Part shown: positions 40,045-48,142 of the stretch, in pieces
Position numbering within the stretch: the first letter of the stretch is position 1
How the letters are laid out: every line of letters starts with the position of its first letter
Made by a program: the position numbers and the translations under genes
Assembly (NCBI RefSeq): GCF_001273835.1
Contig: NZ_JHEI01000131.1
Span: forward strand, 19,093 to 83,092
Direction: 5' to 3'
DNA: 64,000 bases
DNA from: Leucobacter celer subsp. astrifaciens
Lineage (GTDB): Bacteria > Actinomycetota > Actinomycetes > Actinomycetales > Microbacteriaceae
Notes under the pieces: model-generated
Database searches by the model: none
What the model was told of the DNA's origin: nothing
Seen by the model: the letters and a program-made list of their open reading frames with translations, nothing else

Positions 40045-41043
40045 TCAGGGCGCGGATGGCGCCCAGACCCCGTCGGCGCGCACCTCGCGGTCCAGCCAGA
40101 GCCCGGCCGTGGCCTCGCGGATCCGCTCCGCTCCCTCGCGCTCGAGCAGCGAGATCGCACCCAGATTGTCGTTCAGCTGCGACACGCTCGAGGCACCGAA
40201 GAGCACGTTCGCGGTGGCGGGGTTCGCGAGGCAGAACGCGATACCGAGCTGCGCGGGGGTCGCGCCGAGGGACACCGCGATCCGTTCGACCTCGGGGTAC
40301 GCCTCGACGATCCGCTCGCGGATGCCGCCGACGTCCGCACCGATCTTGCGCCCGGGGGTGAGCTTGCCGACGAGGATCCCGCCCTCGAAGGCGTCCGAGG
40401 CCTGCAGCGCGAGCGTGCCGTCGGCGAACCACCGCCCGTAGAACTCCCCCTCCGCCATGCTGCGACGCACCAGGCCGTACTTGAGCTGCGCGAAGCTCGG
40501 GGCCGTCAGCTCCTCTGCGGCCGCCGTGTCGAGGGCCAGCTGCAGCGCCTCGGCGGGCCAGTTGTTGACGCCCCAGCTCGCGAAGCTGCCGCGATCGATC
40601 TCCGCCTGCACGTCGCGCACCACCTGCGCGATGTCGATGTCGCCCATGAAGTCGCCCACGACCACCGTCTCGAACGATCCGGGATCGGCGCCGGCTGCAC
40701 CGATCCTCCCCAGCGACACGTCCATCTGCTCGGCGAAGCCGGTCTGCGGGTACTCCCACAGCCAGAGCTTGCCGCAGAGCCGGTACTCGGACCGGTCGAG
40801 CCCGAGATCCCGGATCGCCTCGCCGAAGAGCAGGTCGGTGCGGGAGGCCTCGGCGTGCGGCCCCATGTTGTAGTAGGCCACATCGAAGAACGCCGAGCCC
40901 GCCTCGACCGCGCGCTCGATCAGCGCGCGGCGATCCGCCGCCTCCATGCGGTCCCAGATGTTCCAGGATCCGAGCGCGAACACCGGCACCTCGGGCCCTC
41001 CGGGTCCGAGCTTCCGAACGGGAACCTTGCCGCTGAACTCCAC
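40045..41043 (-). CDS. Aldo/keto reductase, atypical (no catalytic histidine)
   Basis: 332 residues with the AKR TIM barrel: KLGPGGPEVPVFALGSW, catalytic Asp and Tyr in FFDVAYYNMG, Lys in LCGKLWLW, WGVNNW and the cofactor segment LFGASSVSQLNDN. The histidine of the usual tetrad (LHxx strand) is replaced by VVGDFMGD. GTG 41043 is the start, with AAGGAGG 5 nt upstream. A paralogue lies at 45071. It is divergent from an SDR gene across operator site C. Probably an NAD(P)-linked reductase or dehydrogenase of unknown substrate. Confidence 0.87.
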   Translation of the reverse strand: MEFSGKVPVRKLGPGGPEVPVFALGSWNIWDRMEAADRRALIERAVEAGSAFFDVAYYNMGPHAEASRTDLLFGEAIRDLGLDRSEYRLCGKLWLWEYPQTGFAEQMDVSLGRIGAAGADPGSFETVVVGDFMGDIDIAQVVRDVQAEIDRGSFASWGVNNWPAEALQLALDTAAAEELTAPSFAQLKYGLVRRSMAEGEFYGRWFADGTLALQASDAFEGGILVGKLTPGRKIGADVGGIRERIVEAYPEVERIAVSLGATPAQLGIAFCLANPATANVLFGASSVSQLNDNLGAISLLEREGAERIREATAGLWLDREVRADGVWAPSAP

Positions 41044-41097
41044 AACCGCCTCCTTGCAGGCCTGAGATTCGGGATCGGGATCCGCTGCGCGAACCCG

Positions 41098-41126
41098 TTG
41101 CCCTTTATTTTCTACAATCGTATAAT
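41098..41126 (+). promoter_or_regulatory. Predicted promoter of the SDR gene with overlapping operator C
   Basis: TTGCCC (41098-41103), 17-bp spacer, TATAAT (41121-41126), the clearest consensus promoter in the window. The 16-bp operator TTCTAC-AATC-GTATAA at 41110-41125 covers the spacer and most of the -10 box, so a bound protein would block RNA polymerase. This suggests repression. Confidence 0.72.
41110..41125. promoter_or_regulatory. Operator site C, TTCTAC-AATC-GTATAA
   Basis: One arm mismatch from perfect symmetry; spacer AATC is identical to that of site A. It lies between the divergent AKR (40045-41043) and SDR (41192-41944) genes. Confidence 0.75.
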
Positions 41127-41191
41127 ATAAATCGCAATCGATCCAGGCCGGTCCGCTGCGGACCGGCGCGACCCACGACGAAGGAGTCACC

Positions 41192-41944
41192 GTGACCTCA
41201 TCCCGCACCGTCCTCATCACCGGCGGCGCCGGCGGCATCGGCCAGGGCATCGCCCGCGCATTCATCGAGGCCGGAGACCGCGTGATCCTCGCGGATCGCG
41301 ACGCCGCGGCGGTGAGTGCGGCAGCCGAAGCGCTCGGCGCGAACGCGAGCGGACTCGCGCTCGACATCACCGACGCCGCAGCGGTGACGGCCGCGTTCGC
41401 GCAGCCGACGCGGGAGGGAGGCGCGGGCGGCGTCGACGTGCTCGTGAACAACGCGGGCATCCTCTCGGTGCACGGGGCCGTCACCGAGCTCGATCCCGAG
41501 GCCTACCGGTCGATCCTCGAGGTCAATGTGATCGGCACCTTCACCATGATCCGGGCCTTCGCCCAGCACCGCATCGCCGCGGGAGGCGGGGGCGCGATCG
41601 TCAACATCTCCTCGATCGGCGGGCGCCAGCCGACCCCCGGCATGGGCGCCTACGAGTCGAGCAAGGCCGCGGTCGACTCCGTGACGCGCTGGGCCGCGAT
41701 CGAGCTGGCGGCGCACGGGATCCGCGTCAACGCGGTGGCTCCGGGTCCGGTGCTCACCCCCATGCTCGAGATGGGCATGCCCGAGGGATCGCCGGCGCGC
41801 GAGGCGTGGTCGAGCCGCATCCCGCTCGGAGACCTCGCCAGGGTCGGCGACATCGCCCCGGCGGTGGTCTTCCTCGCGGGCGGGGGCGCGGCGCACATCA
41901 CGGGTGTGAGCCTCGCGGTCGACGGCGGGCAGCTGCTCACCTGA
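41192..41944 (+). CDS. SDR family oxidoreductase
   Basis: 250 residues, classical SDR: TGGAGGIGQG cofactor loop, NNAGI, catalytic serine in NISSIGG, YESSK (Tyr and Lys), PGPVLTPM and C-terminal ITGVSLAVDGGQ. GTG 41192 follows AAGGAG by about 6 nt. Its predicted promoter overlaps operator C. It likely oxidises or reduces an intermediate handled with the divergent aldo/keto reductase. Confidence 0.9.
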   Translation: MTSSRTVLITGGAGGIGQGIARAFIEAGDRVILADRDAAAVSAAAEALGANASGLALDITDAAAVTAAFAQPTREGGAGGVDVLVNNAGILSVHGAVTELDPEAYRSILEVNVIGTFTMIRAFAQHRIAAGGGGAIVNISSIGGRQPTPGMGAYESSKAAVDSVTRWAAIELAAHGIRVNAVAPGPVLTPMLEMGMPEGSPAREAWSSRIPLGDLARVGDIAPAVVFLAGGGAAHITGVSLAVDGGQLLT

Positions 41945-41994
41945 GCCGCGGGCGGAGCGGCGCCCTCAGGGTCGCGGCAACCGGCCGCCGCTCC

Positions 41995-42145
41995 CGCTGG
42001 TTGAGCGAGGAGCGCAGCGACGAGTCGAAACCGAGGGGCCTTGGTTTCGACTCGCTTCGCTCGCTCAACCAGCAGACTCGCTCGCTCAACCAGCAGACTC
42101 GCTCGCTCAACCAGCGGACTCGCTCGCTCAACCAGCGAGGTGGAA
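41995..42145. repeat. GGTTGAGCGAG / GTCGAAACC palindrome with 21-bp tandem extension
   Basis: GGTTGAGCGAGGAGCGCAGC, GAGTCGAAACC and inverse GGTTTCGACTCGCTTCGCTC, CTCAACCAGC form the palindrome. Its right arm has been amplified: a 21-bp unit (GACTCGCTCGCTCAACCAGC plus A or G) repeats at 42075-42095, 42096-42116 and 42117-42137. It lies between convergent genes. Confidence 0.8.
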
Positions 42146-42151
42146 CGGGCC

Positions 42152-43600
42152 CTACCCCTCGAACACGACGCGCCCGTCGAGCACGGTCAACTCGATCGGC
42201 ACCTGGGGCAGCCCGGCCGCACCCACCTCGAAGGGATCCCGCCCCAGCACCACGAGGTCGGCGACCCCGCCCACCGAAACGGTGCCCTTCCACGACCCCG
42301 CGCCGTCCTGCTCAGCGGGAACGGCCGTGTAGGCACGCAGCAACCGGTGCAGCCGCTCGCGCGCCGCCTCGGGCGACGCCGCTCCGCCCATCTCGACGAT
42401 GCGCGCATCGGCGTCGGCGATCCCGCGCCGCCAGTCGAAACCGAGCACGGGGGCGTCCGAGGAGAGCACGAGCACTCCCGCGTCGAGCGCCGGGCCGTAC
42501 ACCCAGGCCTCGGCGGCCGCCTCGGCCCCCATCATGCCGGCCAGCCAGTCGCCCGTGGTGGCGGCGATGCCCGCCTGCGCGTTGAGCCACACGCCGAGCT
42601 CCGCCATGCGCCGCACCTGCGCCTCGGTCGCAAGGTCGCCGTGGATGATCACGTGCCCCAGCTGCCGGGACGAGGGTGCGCCCGGCACCGCGGCAGCCTC
42701 GGCGATGGCGTCGAGCGCGAGCTGGATGGTGCGGTCGCCGGTGGCGTGAAGGCCGATCTGCAGCCCGGCGAGGTGGGCGGCGCGGATCATCTCTGCGAGG
42801 CGCTCGGCCTTCTGCTCGATCGAGTCGCCGCGCACCAGCAGGTCGCCGTGGGTGCCGTCGTCGTAGGCGCGGTCCGTCCACGCCTGGCGCGACAGCGGGA
42901 TCAGGTCGCCGAAGAGCTTGACACCCGGCACGTTGAACCAGGCGGGGTCGGCTTCGGCGCCCGCCGCGGCGCGATCCGCGATCCCCCGCAGCACAGTCTC
43001 GACGTCGCTCGGCCCGTCGAGCACCCCGTACAGCGCGAGCAGCGTGACGCGCTGCAGCAGCGCCCCCTCGGCCGCGAGTTCCCGATAGATGTCGATGATC
43101 TCGCTGTGGAAGCAGCCGGTCTCGCCGTCATCCTCGCCCGGGCCGATGCCCGGCTCGGTGTAGCTCGTGATGCCGTACTCGGCGAGGAGCCGGCCGGTGC
43201 GCAGGATCGCGTCCCTGCGCTGGGCGCGGGTGCCGGCGAGCACCCCGCTCACCCCGGCGGCGGCCTCCGGATCCGGGGCGTTGAAGAAGGTGTGCGGCCA
43301 GCGCGCGCCGAGCCAGGCGCCGTGCAGATGGGAGTCGTTGATGCCGGGCAGCACCGCGCACCCACCGAGCTCGACGACCCTCGTTCCGTCGCCGACCCAC
43401 GAGGCGATCTCCGCGTCGGAACCCACCGCGGCGATGCGCCCGCACTGCACCGCGACGGCCTCGGCTCGGCTGCCGACCCGATCCATCACCAGCACCGCAC
43501 CGCCGCGCAGCACCAGATCGGCGACCCGGTTCGGCGCGGCCGGGTGGACTCCGTCCTGCACCGGGGCCTCGCTCCGCATCGTCGCTTCGCTCGAGCTCAT
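42152..43600 (-). CDS. YtcJ-like metal-dependent amidohydrolase
   Basis: 482 residues. ADLVLRGGAVLVMD start, HxH in LPGINDSHLHGAW, IGLHATGDRTIQ, GHVIIHGDL, and VLSSDAPVLGFDWRRG with the catalytic aspartate. GGAGGAA sits 5 nt before ATG 43600. About 60 residues shorter than its homologue at 13664. It is divergent from the zinc alcohol dehydrogenase and shares the region with operator D. Likely an amide, imide or lactam hydrolase. Confidence 0.88.
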   Translation of the reverse strand: MSSSEATMRSEAPVQDGVHPAAPNRVADLVLRGGAVLVMDRVGSRAEAVAVQCGRIAAVGSDAEIASWVGDGTRVVELGGCAVLPGINDSHLHGAWLGARWPHTFFNAPDPEAAAGVSGVLAGTRAQRRDAILRTGRLLAEYGITSYTEPGIGPGEDDGETGCFHSEIIDIYRELAAEGALLQRVTLLALYGVLDGPSDVETVLRGIADRAAAGAEADPAWFNVPGVKLFGDLIPLSRQAWTDRAYDDGTHGDLLVRGDSIEQKAERLAEMIRAAHLAGLQIGLHATGDRTIQLALDAIAEAAAVPGAPSSRQLGHVIIHGDLATEAQVRRMAELGVWLNAQAGIAATTGDWLAGMMGAEAAAEAWVYGPALDAGVLVLSSDAPVLGFDWRRGIADADARIVEMGGAASPEAARERLHRLLRAYTAVPAEQDGAGSWKGTVSVGGVADLVVLGRDPFEVGAAGLPQVPIELTVLDGRVVFEG

Positions 43601-43664
43601 CACATTCCTCCAGGGATCGGGACCCCGCCCGCTCCCCTCGTTCGGGGACATCGGATGCCCGGGC

Positions 43665-43692
43665 TTCCCGTTTAGGTCAACGTATGTAGAAT
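43665..43692 (+). promoter_or_regulatory. Predicted promoter of the alcohol dehydrogenase gene
   Basis: TTCCCG (43665-43670), 16-bp spacer, TAGAAT (43687-43692). The -10 is embedded in the right arm of operator D, exactly as in the 62-kb promoter on the other strand. The -35 is weak, so an activator role of the bound protein is possible. Confidence 0.5.
43676..43691. promoter_or_regulatory. Operator site D, GTCAAC-GTAT-GTAGAA
   Basis: One conserved arm (GTAGAA) and one diverged arm. Its reverse complement, TTCTAC-ATAC-GTTGAC, matches site E (TTCTAC-GTAC-GTTGAC) at 15 of 16 positions, so D and E are one sub-type of the operator. Confidence 0.7.
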
Positions 43693-43755
43693 AAAACCAC
43701 ATCGTCGGCATCCCGGCAACGACGCCATGCCGAAACCCACGGAATGGAGCACTCG

Positions 43756-44889
43756 ATGACGATCCCCACATCCACCCTCGCGGCCGTGCTGACCGAGCAC
43801 GGCGCGGCGCTCGAGCTGCAGGAGCTGCCCCTCCCCGAGCGCGTCGAGCCCGGGGCCGCGCTGGTGCGCATCACCTGCACCACGCTCTGCGGCACCGACA
43901 TCGAGATCTGGGCGGGCAAGATGAGCTTCCCGGGGATGCTGCCCATGGTGCTCGGCCACGAGATGGTCGGCGAGATCGTCGCCGTGGGCGAGGGCACCGT
44001 CGACGCGCTCGGAGAGCCCCTCGCGGTCGGCGACCGCATCGGCTGGTCGGAGTCCGTCTGCGGCGAGTGCTTCGGCTGCACCGTACTGCGCCAGCCGGTC
44101 GCTTGCTCGAAGCGCGGCTACGGCTTCCTGCAGCGCTCCGACGTGCCGCCCTACGCCACCGCGGGCCTCTCGGAGTACGCGTATGCGACCCCGGGCGCGC
44201 AGAAGCTGCGACTGCCCGCCGAGGTCAAGGACACCTGGGCGTCGGCGGCCGGCTGCGCCGCGAAGACCGTGCTGCGCGCCTTCGAACGGGCGGGCGTCGT
44301 ACGCCCCGGATCCCGCGTCGTGGTGCAGGGTTCCGGGGCCCTCGGCCTCTTCGCCACCGCGGTCGCGAGCATCTCGGGAGCGGGCACCGTCATCACCGTC
44401 GGCGCGCCCGCCGCGCGCCTCGAGCTGGCCCGGCGCTTCGGAGCCGATCACACCGTCGACATCGGCGCCCCCGACGACGCACGAAGCGGTTCGGAGGCGA
44501 CCGTGGCGCGCGTGCTGGAACTGACCGGCGGCCAGGGCGCCGACCTGGTGCTCGACTTCGCCGGCGCGCCGAGCATCGGCCCGGAGGCGATCGGCATGGC
44601 CGCCCAGCGCGGCACCTTCGTCGTCGTGGGGTCCACGGGCCCGACCGGAGAGCCCGTCCCGCTGTCGGCGATCATGGGCAAGGAGCTCACGGTCGTGGGG
44701 TCGCTCAACGGCGACGTCTCCGACTACTACCGCTCGATCGAGTTCTTCCGCACCTTCGCCGACCGCTTCCCGTGGGACGAGCTGTTCTCCGCTCCCTGCG
44801 GCCTGGAGGAGGCCTCGGATCGCATCGCCGATATGCACCGGCTCGGCGAGGTCAAGGCCGTCATCGACCCGCGGATCACGAACCGCTGA
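43756..44889 (+). CDS. Zinc-dependent medium-chain alcohol dehydrogenase
   Basis: 377 residues. Catalytic zinc site: Cys in TLCGTD and GHE in VLGHEMVGE. The cysteine lobe CGECFGC...ACSK binds structural zinc. Rossmann segment VQGSGALGLFATAVA and AAGCAAKT. ATG 43756 is preferred over 43744 because GGAG lies 6 nt upstream of it. It resembles the threonine/sorbitol and phosphonate-type ADH branch with GxNG late motif (VVGSLNGDVSDY). It oxidises an alcohol with NAD(P)+; substrate unknown. First of a six-gene plus-strand series. Confidence 0.92.
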   Translation: MTIPTSTLAAVLTEHGAALELQELPLPERVEPGAALVRITCTTLCGTDIEIWAGKMSFPGMLPMVLGHEMVGEIVAVGEGTVDALGEPLAVGDRIGWSESVCGECFGCTVLRQPVACSKRGYGFLQRSDVPPYATAGLSEYAYATPGAQKLRLPAEVKDTWASAAGCAAKTVLRAFERAGVVRPGSRVVVQGSGALGLFATAVASISGAGTVITVGAPAARLELARRFGADHTVDIGAPDDARSGSEATVARVLELTGGQGADLVLDFAGAPSIGPEAIGMAAQRGTFVVVGSTGPTGEPVPLSAIMGKELTVVGSLNGDVSDYYRSIEFFRTFADRFPWDELFSAPCGLEEASDRIADMHRLGEVKAVIDPRITNR

Positions 44890-44894
44890 CCCCG

Positions 44895-45052
44895 GCGCCG
44901 GGTTTCGACACGTCGACTCGTCGCTTCGCCCGCTCAACCAGCGAGCCACCGCCGGTTGAGCGACCGACGCAGGCGGGAGTCGAAACCCGGTGAACTCGGT
45001 TTCGACTCCTCGCACGCTCGTCGCTCAACCAGCGTTTCCCATCCAACCAGCG
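44895..45052. repeat. Palindromic repeat between ADH and AKR genes
   Basis: Two nested palindromes of the GGTTGAGCGA/GTCGAAACC family: CGGGTTTCGACACGTCGACT with CTCAACCAGCG, then CCGGTTGAGCGACC, GAGTCGAAACC and CGGTTTCGACTCCTCG. It sits inside a same-strand gene series, so it does not simply end transcription. Confidence 0.7.
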
Positions 45053-45070
45053 CTCCCCCGAAAGGACACC

Positions 45071-46033
45071 ATGACCACCCCGATCCCCCGCCGCCGCATC
45101 GGCCGCAGCGAGCTCGAGACCTCGGTCTTCGCCCTCGGCTCCTGGCACATCTACGACCGCATGCACTTCGAGGACGCCGTCGATCTCGTGCGCACCGCGC
45201 TCGACCGCGGTGTCACCCTGTTCGACGTGGGCGTCTACGGCTTCCCCGGCATGCCTCCGGCCTTCACCGACGTGCTGTTCTCCGCGATCATCCGCGCCGT
45301 CGGCGTGCGCCGCGAGGACTACCTCCTCTCCGAGAAGCTCTGGGTCGAGGGCTGGGACGACGAGGCGGGCTTCCGCCCCCAGCTGGAACGCGCGCTGTTC
45401 CGCGTGGGCGCCGCGCACGCGGACCTCGTGATCCTCGGCGACCTGCGCCGCGACGACCTCGAGCTGCGCGACATCGTGCTGAGCCTCGCCGAACTGCAGA
45501 AGGCCGGTCTCATCCGCGCCTGGGGCGTGAACAACTGGTCGGCGTCGAACATCCAATCCCTCATCGACATCGCGGCGGCCGAGGGCGCCCCCGCCCCGGA
45601 GATCGCGCAGCTGAAGTACAGCGTCTCGCGGCGCTCGATCCCTGACGGGGAGCCCTTCGGCAAGCTGTGGGAGCAGGGACTCTCGATGCAGGCCTCCGAT
45701 GTGATGGAGGGCGGGTTCCTCGCGGGCAAGGTAGCGACCGACCGCGAGGTGGGGCGGGATCCCGGCGGGATCCGCCAGCGCATCATCGACGACGTGCCGG
45801 GCTTCGTGCAGCTCGCCGAGGAGCTGCGCTGCACCCCGGCGCAGCTCGCCATCGCGTTCACGCTCACCCACCCGGCCACCGCCACGACGCTCTTCGGCGC
45901 GTCGAGCGTCGCGCAGCTGGAGGCCAACCTCGGCAGCCTCGAAGTACTGGATCGCGTGGGCGCCGACGAGATCCGCGCCCGCGTCGAGCCGTTCTGGGCC
46001 GATCGCGGCCTCGTCGACCCGGAAGGACCGTGA
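45071..46033 (+). CDS. Aldo/keto reductase, atypical (no catalytic histidine)
   Basis: 320 residues, paralogue of the protein at 40045: RIGRSELETSVFALGSW, Asp and Tyr in LFDVGVYGFPG, Lys in SEKLWVEG, WGVNNW, LFGASSVAQLEAN. As there, the tetrad histidine strand reads VILGDLRRDD. ATG 45071 is preceded by GAAAGGA. It is 2 nt before the next esterase gene, so they are co-transcribed. Confidence 0.88.
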   Translation: MTTPIPRRRIGRSELETSVFALGSWHIYDRMHFEDAVDLVRTALDRGVTLFDVGVYGFPGMPPAFTDVLFSAIIRAVGVRREDYLLSEKLWVEGWDDEAGFRPQLERALFRVGAAHADLVILGDLRRDDLELRDIVLSLAELQKAGLIRAWGVNNWSASNIQSLIDIAAAEGAPAPEIAQLKYSVSRRSIPDGEPFGKLWEQGLSMQASDVMEGGFLAGKVATDREVGRDPGGIRQRIIDDVPGFVQLAEELRCTPAQLAIAFTLTHPATATTLFGASSVAQLEANLGSLEVLDRVGADEIRARVEPFWADRGLVDPEGP

Positions 46034-46035
46034 CC

Positions 46036-47100
46036 ATGGCAACGCCGGCACAGCCCGCGACCGCCGCCCGCGACGCAGCGGCGGTTCCCGCCACGGCCCC
46101 GATCGCACACGGCCTCCCGAGCGTCGCCCCGGTGCCCTTCGACCCCGAGATCGCGCCGATCCTCGAGGCGATGGCCGCGACCCCGCAGCCGCCCCTCACC
46201 GAGGAGACCCTGCCGCTCATGCGCGGCGGAGGGCCCGCGTTCCCCAGCGGGGCCGAGGTGGTCGCGTCGCTGCCGGTGACCGCCGAAGAGCGCCTGATCC
46301 CCGGACCCGAGGGCGCGCCCGGCATCGAGATCACGGTGTTCCGCCCCGAGGAGCCGGGGCCCGACCCGCTCCCGATCCTCGTCAACTTCCACGGCGGCGG
46401 CATGATCGTCGGCCACCGCGCCTGGGAGCACGGACGGGTGGCCGATCTGGTCGCCCGGCACGGCGTGATCGGTGTCAACGTCGAGTACCGCCTCGCTCCC
46501 GAGAATCCCTTTCCCGCGGGCGTCGAGGACAACTACGCGGCGACCCGATGGGTCTCCGAGCACGCCGCCGAGCTGGGCGGCGACGCCTCGCGCATCGTGG
46601 TGATGGGCGGCAGCGCGGGCGGCGCGTTCGCGGCGGCGGTCGCCCTCATGGCGCGGGATCGCGGCGGCCCTGCGCTCGCCGGACAGCTGCTGCTGTGCCC
46701 CATGCTCGACAACACCAACTCGTCGGTCTCGAGTCTGCAGTACGACGGGATCGGCACCTGGCCGCGCGAGGCCAACCTGCTGGCGTGGCGCTGCGTGCTC
46801 GGCGAGGATCTCGCCTACTCTCTCGACGCCCCGGCCTACGCGGCGCCGAGCCGCGCCGACGACCTCACCGGCCTGCCGCCGGCCTTCATCGAGGTGGGGG
46901 CCGCCGAGATGTTCCGCGACGAGGACATCGACTACGCCCGGCGCATCTGGGCGATCGGAGGCGAGGCCGAGCTGCACGTCTGGTCGGGCGGCTTCCACGG
47001 CTTCGACATGTACGCGCCCGAGTCCGAGATCACCCGCGCCGCACTCGCCTCGCGCGACTCCTGGCTGCGCCGCACTCTGAACGGAGACGACCATGACTGA
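46036..47100 (+). CDS. HSL-type alpha/beta hydrolase 1
   Basis: 354 residues of the hormone-sensitive-lipase group: oxyanion motif NFHGGGMIVG, VEYRLAPENPFP, nucleophile in GGSAGGAF, acid in EMFRDEDIDYA and histidine in GGFHGFDM. Such enzymes cleave short-chain esters or lactones. The stop overlaps the second, paralogous esterase (8 nt). The Ala-rich first 25 residues are not conserved. Confidence 0.92.
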   Translation: MATPAQPATAARDAAAVPATAPIAHGLPSVAPVPFDPEIAPILEAMAATPQPPLTEETLPLMRGGGPAFPSGAEVVASLPVTAEERLIPGPEGAPGIEITVFRPEEPGPDPLPILVNFHGGGMIVGHRAWEHGRVADLVARHGVIGVNVEYRLAPENPFPAGVEDNYAATRWVSEHAAELGGDASRIVVMGGSAGGAFAAAVALMARDRGGPALAGQLLLCPMLDNTNSSVSSLQYDGIGTWPREANLLAWRCVLGEDLAYSLDAPAYAAPSRADDLTGLPPAFIEVGAAEMFRDEDIDYARRIWAIGGEAELHVWSGGFHGFDMYAPESEITRAALASRDSWLRRTLNGDDHD

Positions 47101-48142
47101 TCGATCACTCGCACCGTACCGGGCCGCGGAACCCGATCCGCGGCCCGCCCCGGTGCCCTACGATCCGCAGCTCGAGGCGGGCCTCGCCTTCTTCCTCGAC
47201 CTGGTCGAGCGCATCCCGCTGCGCGCGCACACGATCCTCGACAACCGTGCGCACTTCGCGACGGTGATCCCTCCCATGGAGACGCAGGCCGAGGGCCGCG
47301 CCGTGCAGTGGGAGAACCGGGTGGTCCCCGGACCCGCCGGCGCACCCGATATCGAGGTGACGATCGTGCGGCCCGCTGAGGACGGCTCCGGATCGGCAAC
47401 GGACGGACCCGGATCCCCCGTCGCCCGCCCGGCGGTGCTCGGCATCCACGGCGGCGGCTACGTGCTCGGCACCCGCTTCTTCGGCACCGGCGAGCTGATC
47501 GACCTGGCCGAGCGCTACGGCACCGTGGGCGTGGCGGTGGAGTACCGGCTCGCCCCCGAACACCCCGCCCCGGCCGCAGCCGAGGACTGCTACGCCGCGC
47601 TCGTCTGGATGGCCGGGCACGCGGCGGAACTGGGCATCGACCCGTCGCGCATCGTCGTCTCCGGCGCCTCGGCCGGCGGGGGTCTCTCCGCCGCGGTGGC
47701 GCTCATCGCGCGGGATCGCGGCGGCCCCGGGCTCGCGGGCCAGCTGCTGGGCTGCCCCATGATCGACGACCGCAACAACAGCGTCTCGAGTTGGCAGTAC
47801 GACGGCATCGGCGCGTGGGATCGCAACAACAACGACACCGGCTGGGACGCCGCGCTCGGCGCGGATCGCGGCACGGATCGTGTGCACCCCCACCAGGCGC
47901 CCGCGCGGGCCTCCGATCTGTCGGGGCTGCCGCCGGCGTTCCTCGAGGTGGGGTCGGCCGAGATCTTCCGCGACGAGACCATCGATTACGCGAGCCGCAT
48001 CTGGGCGGCGGGCGGTGAGGCCGAGCTGCACGTCTGGGCGGGCGCCTACCACGGCTTCAGCGGGTTCTCGCCCGACGCCGTCGTGTCTCGGGCGGCGGTC
48101 GACGCGCGCGACAGCTGGTGGCGCCGGGTCCTGTCCCGATGA
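47093..48142 (+). CDS. HSL-type alpha/beta hydrolase 2
   Basis: 349 residues, tandem paralogue of the preceding gene: GIHGGGYVLG, VEYRLAPEHPAP, GASAGGGL, EIFRDETIDYA, GAYHGFSG. The middle differs (a RNNNDTGWDA cap segment versus PREANLLAWR), so substrate ranges may differ. The stop overlaps the exporter start (ATGA). Confidence 0.92.
   Translation: MTDRSLAPYRAAEPDPRPAPVPYDPQLEAGLAFFLDLVERIPLRAHTILDNRAHFATVIPPMETQAEGRAVQWENRVVPGPAGAPDIEVTIVRPAEDGSGSATDGPGSPVARPAVLGIHGGGYVLGTRFFGTGELIDLAERYGTVGVAVEYRLAPEHPAPAAAEDCYAALVWMAGHAAELGIDPSRIVVSGASAGGGLSAAVALIARDRGGPGLAGQLLGCPMIDDRNNSVSSWQYDGIGAWDRNNNDTGWDAALGADRGTDRVHPHQAPARASDLSGLPPAFLEVGSAEIFRDETIDYASRIWAAGGEAELHVWAGAYHGFSGFSPDAVVSRAAVDARDSWWRRVLSR

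Noticed and set aside
42061..42140. Tandem 21-bp repeats resembling a small CRISPR array
   Set aside because: Units are directly abutting with no unique spacers and no cas genes. They derive from one arm of the local palindrome family.
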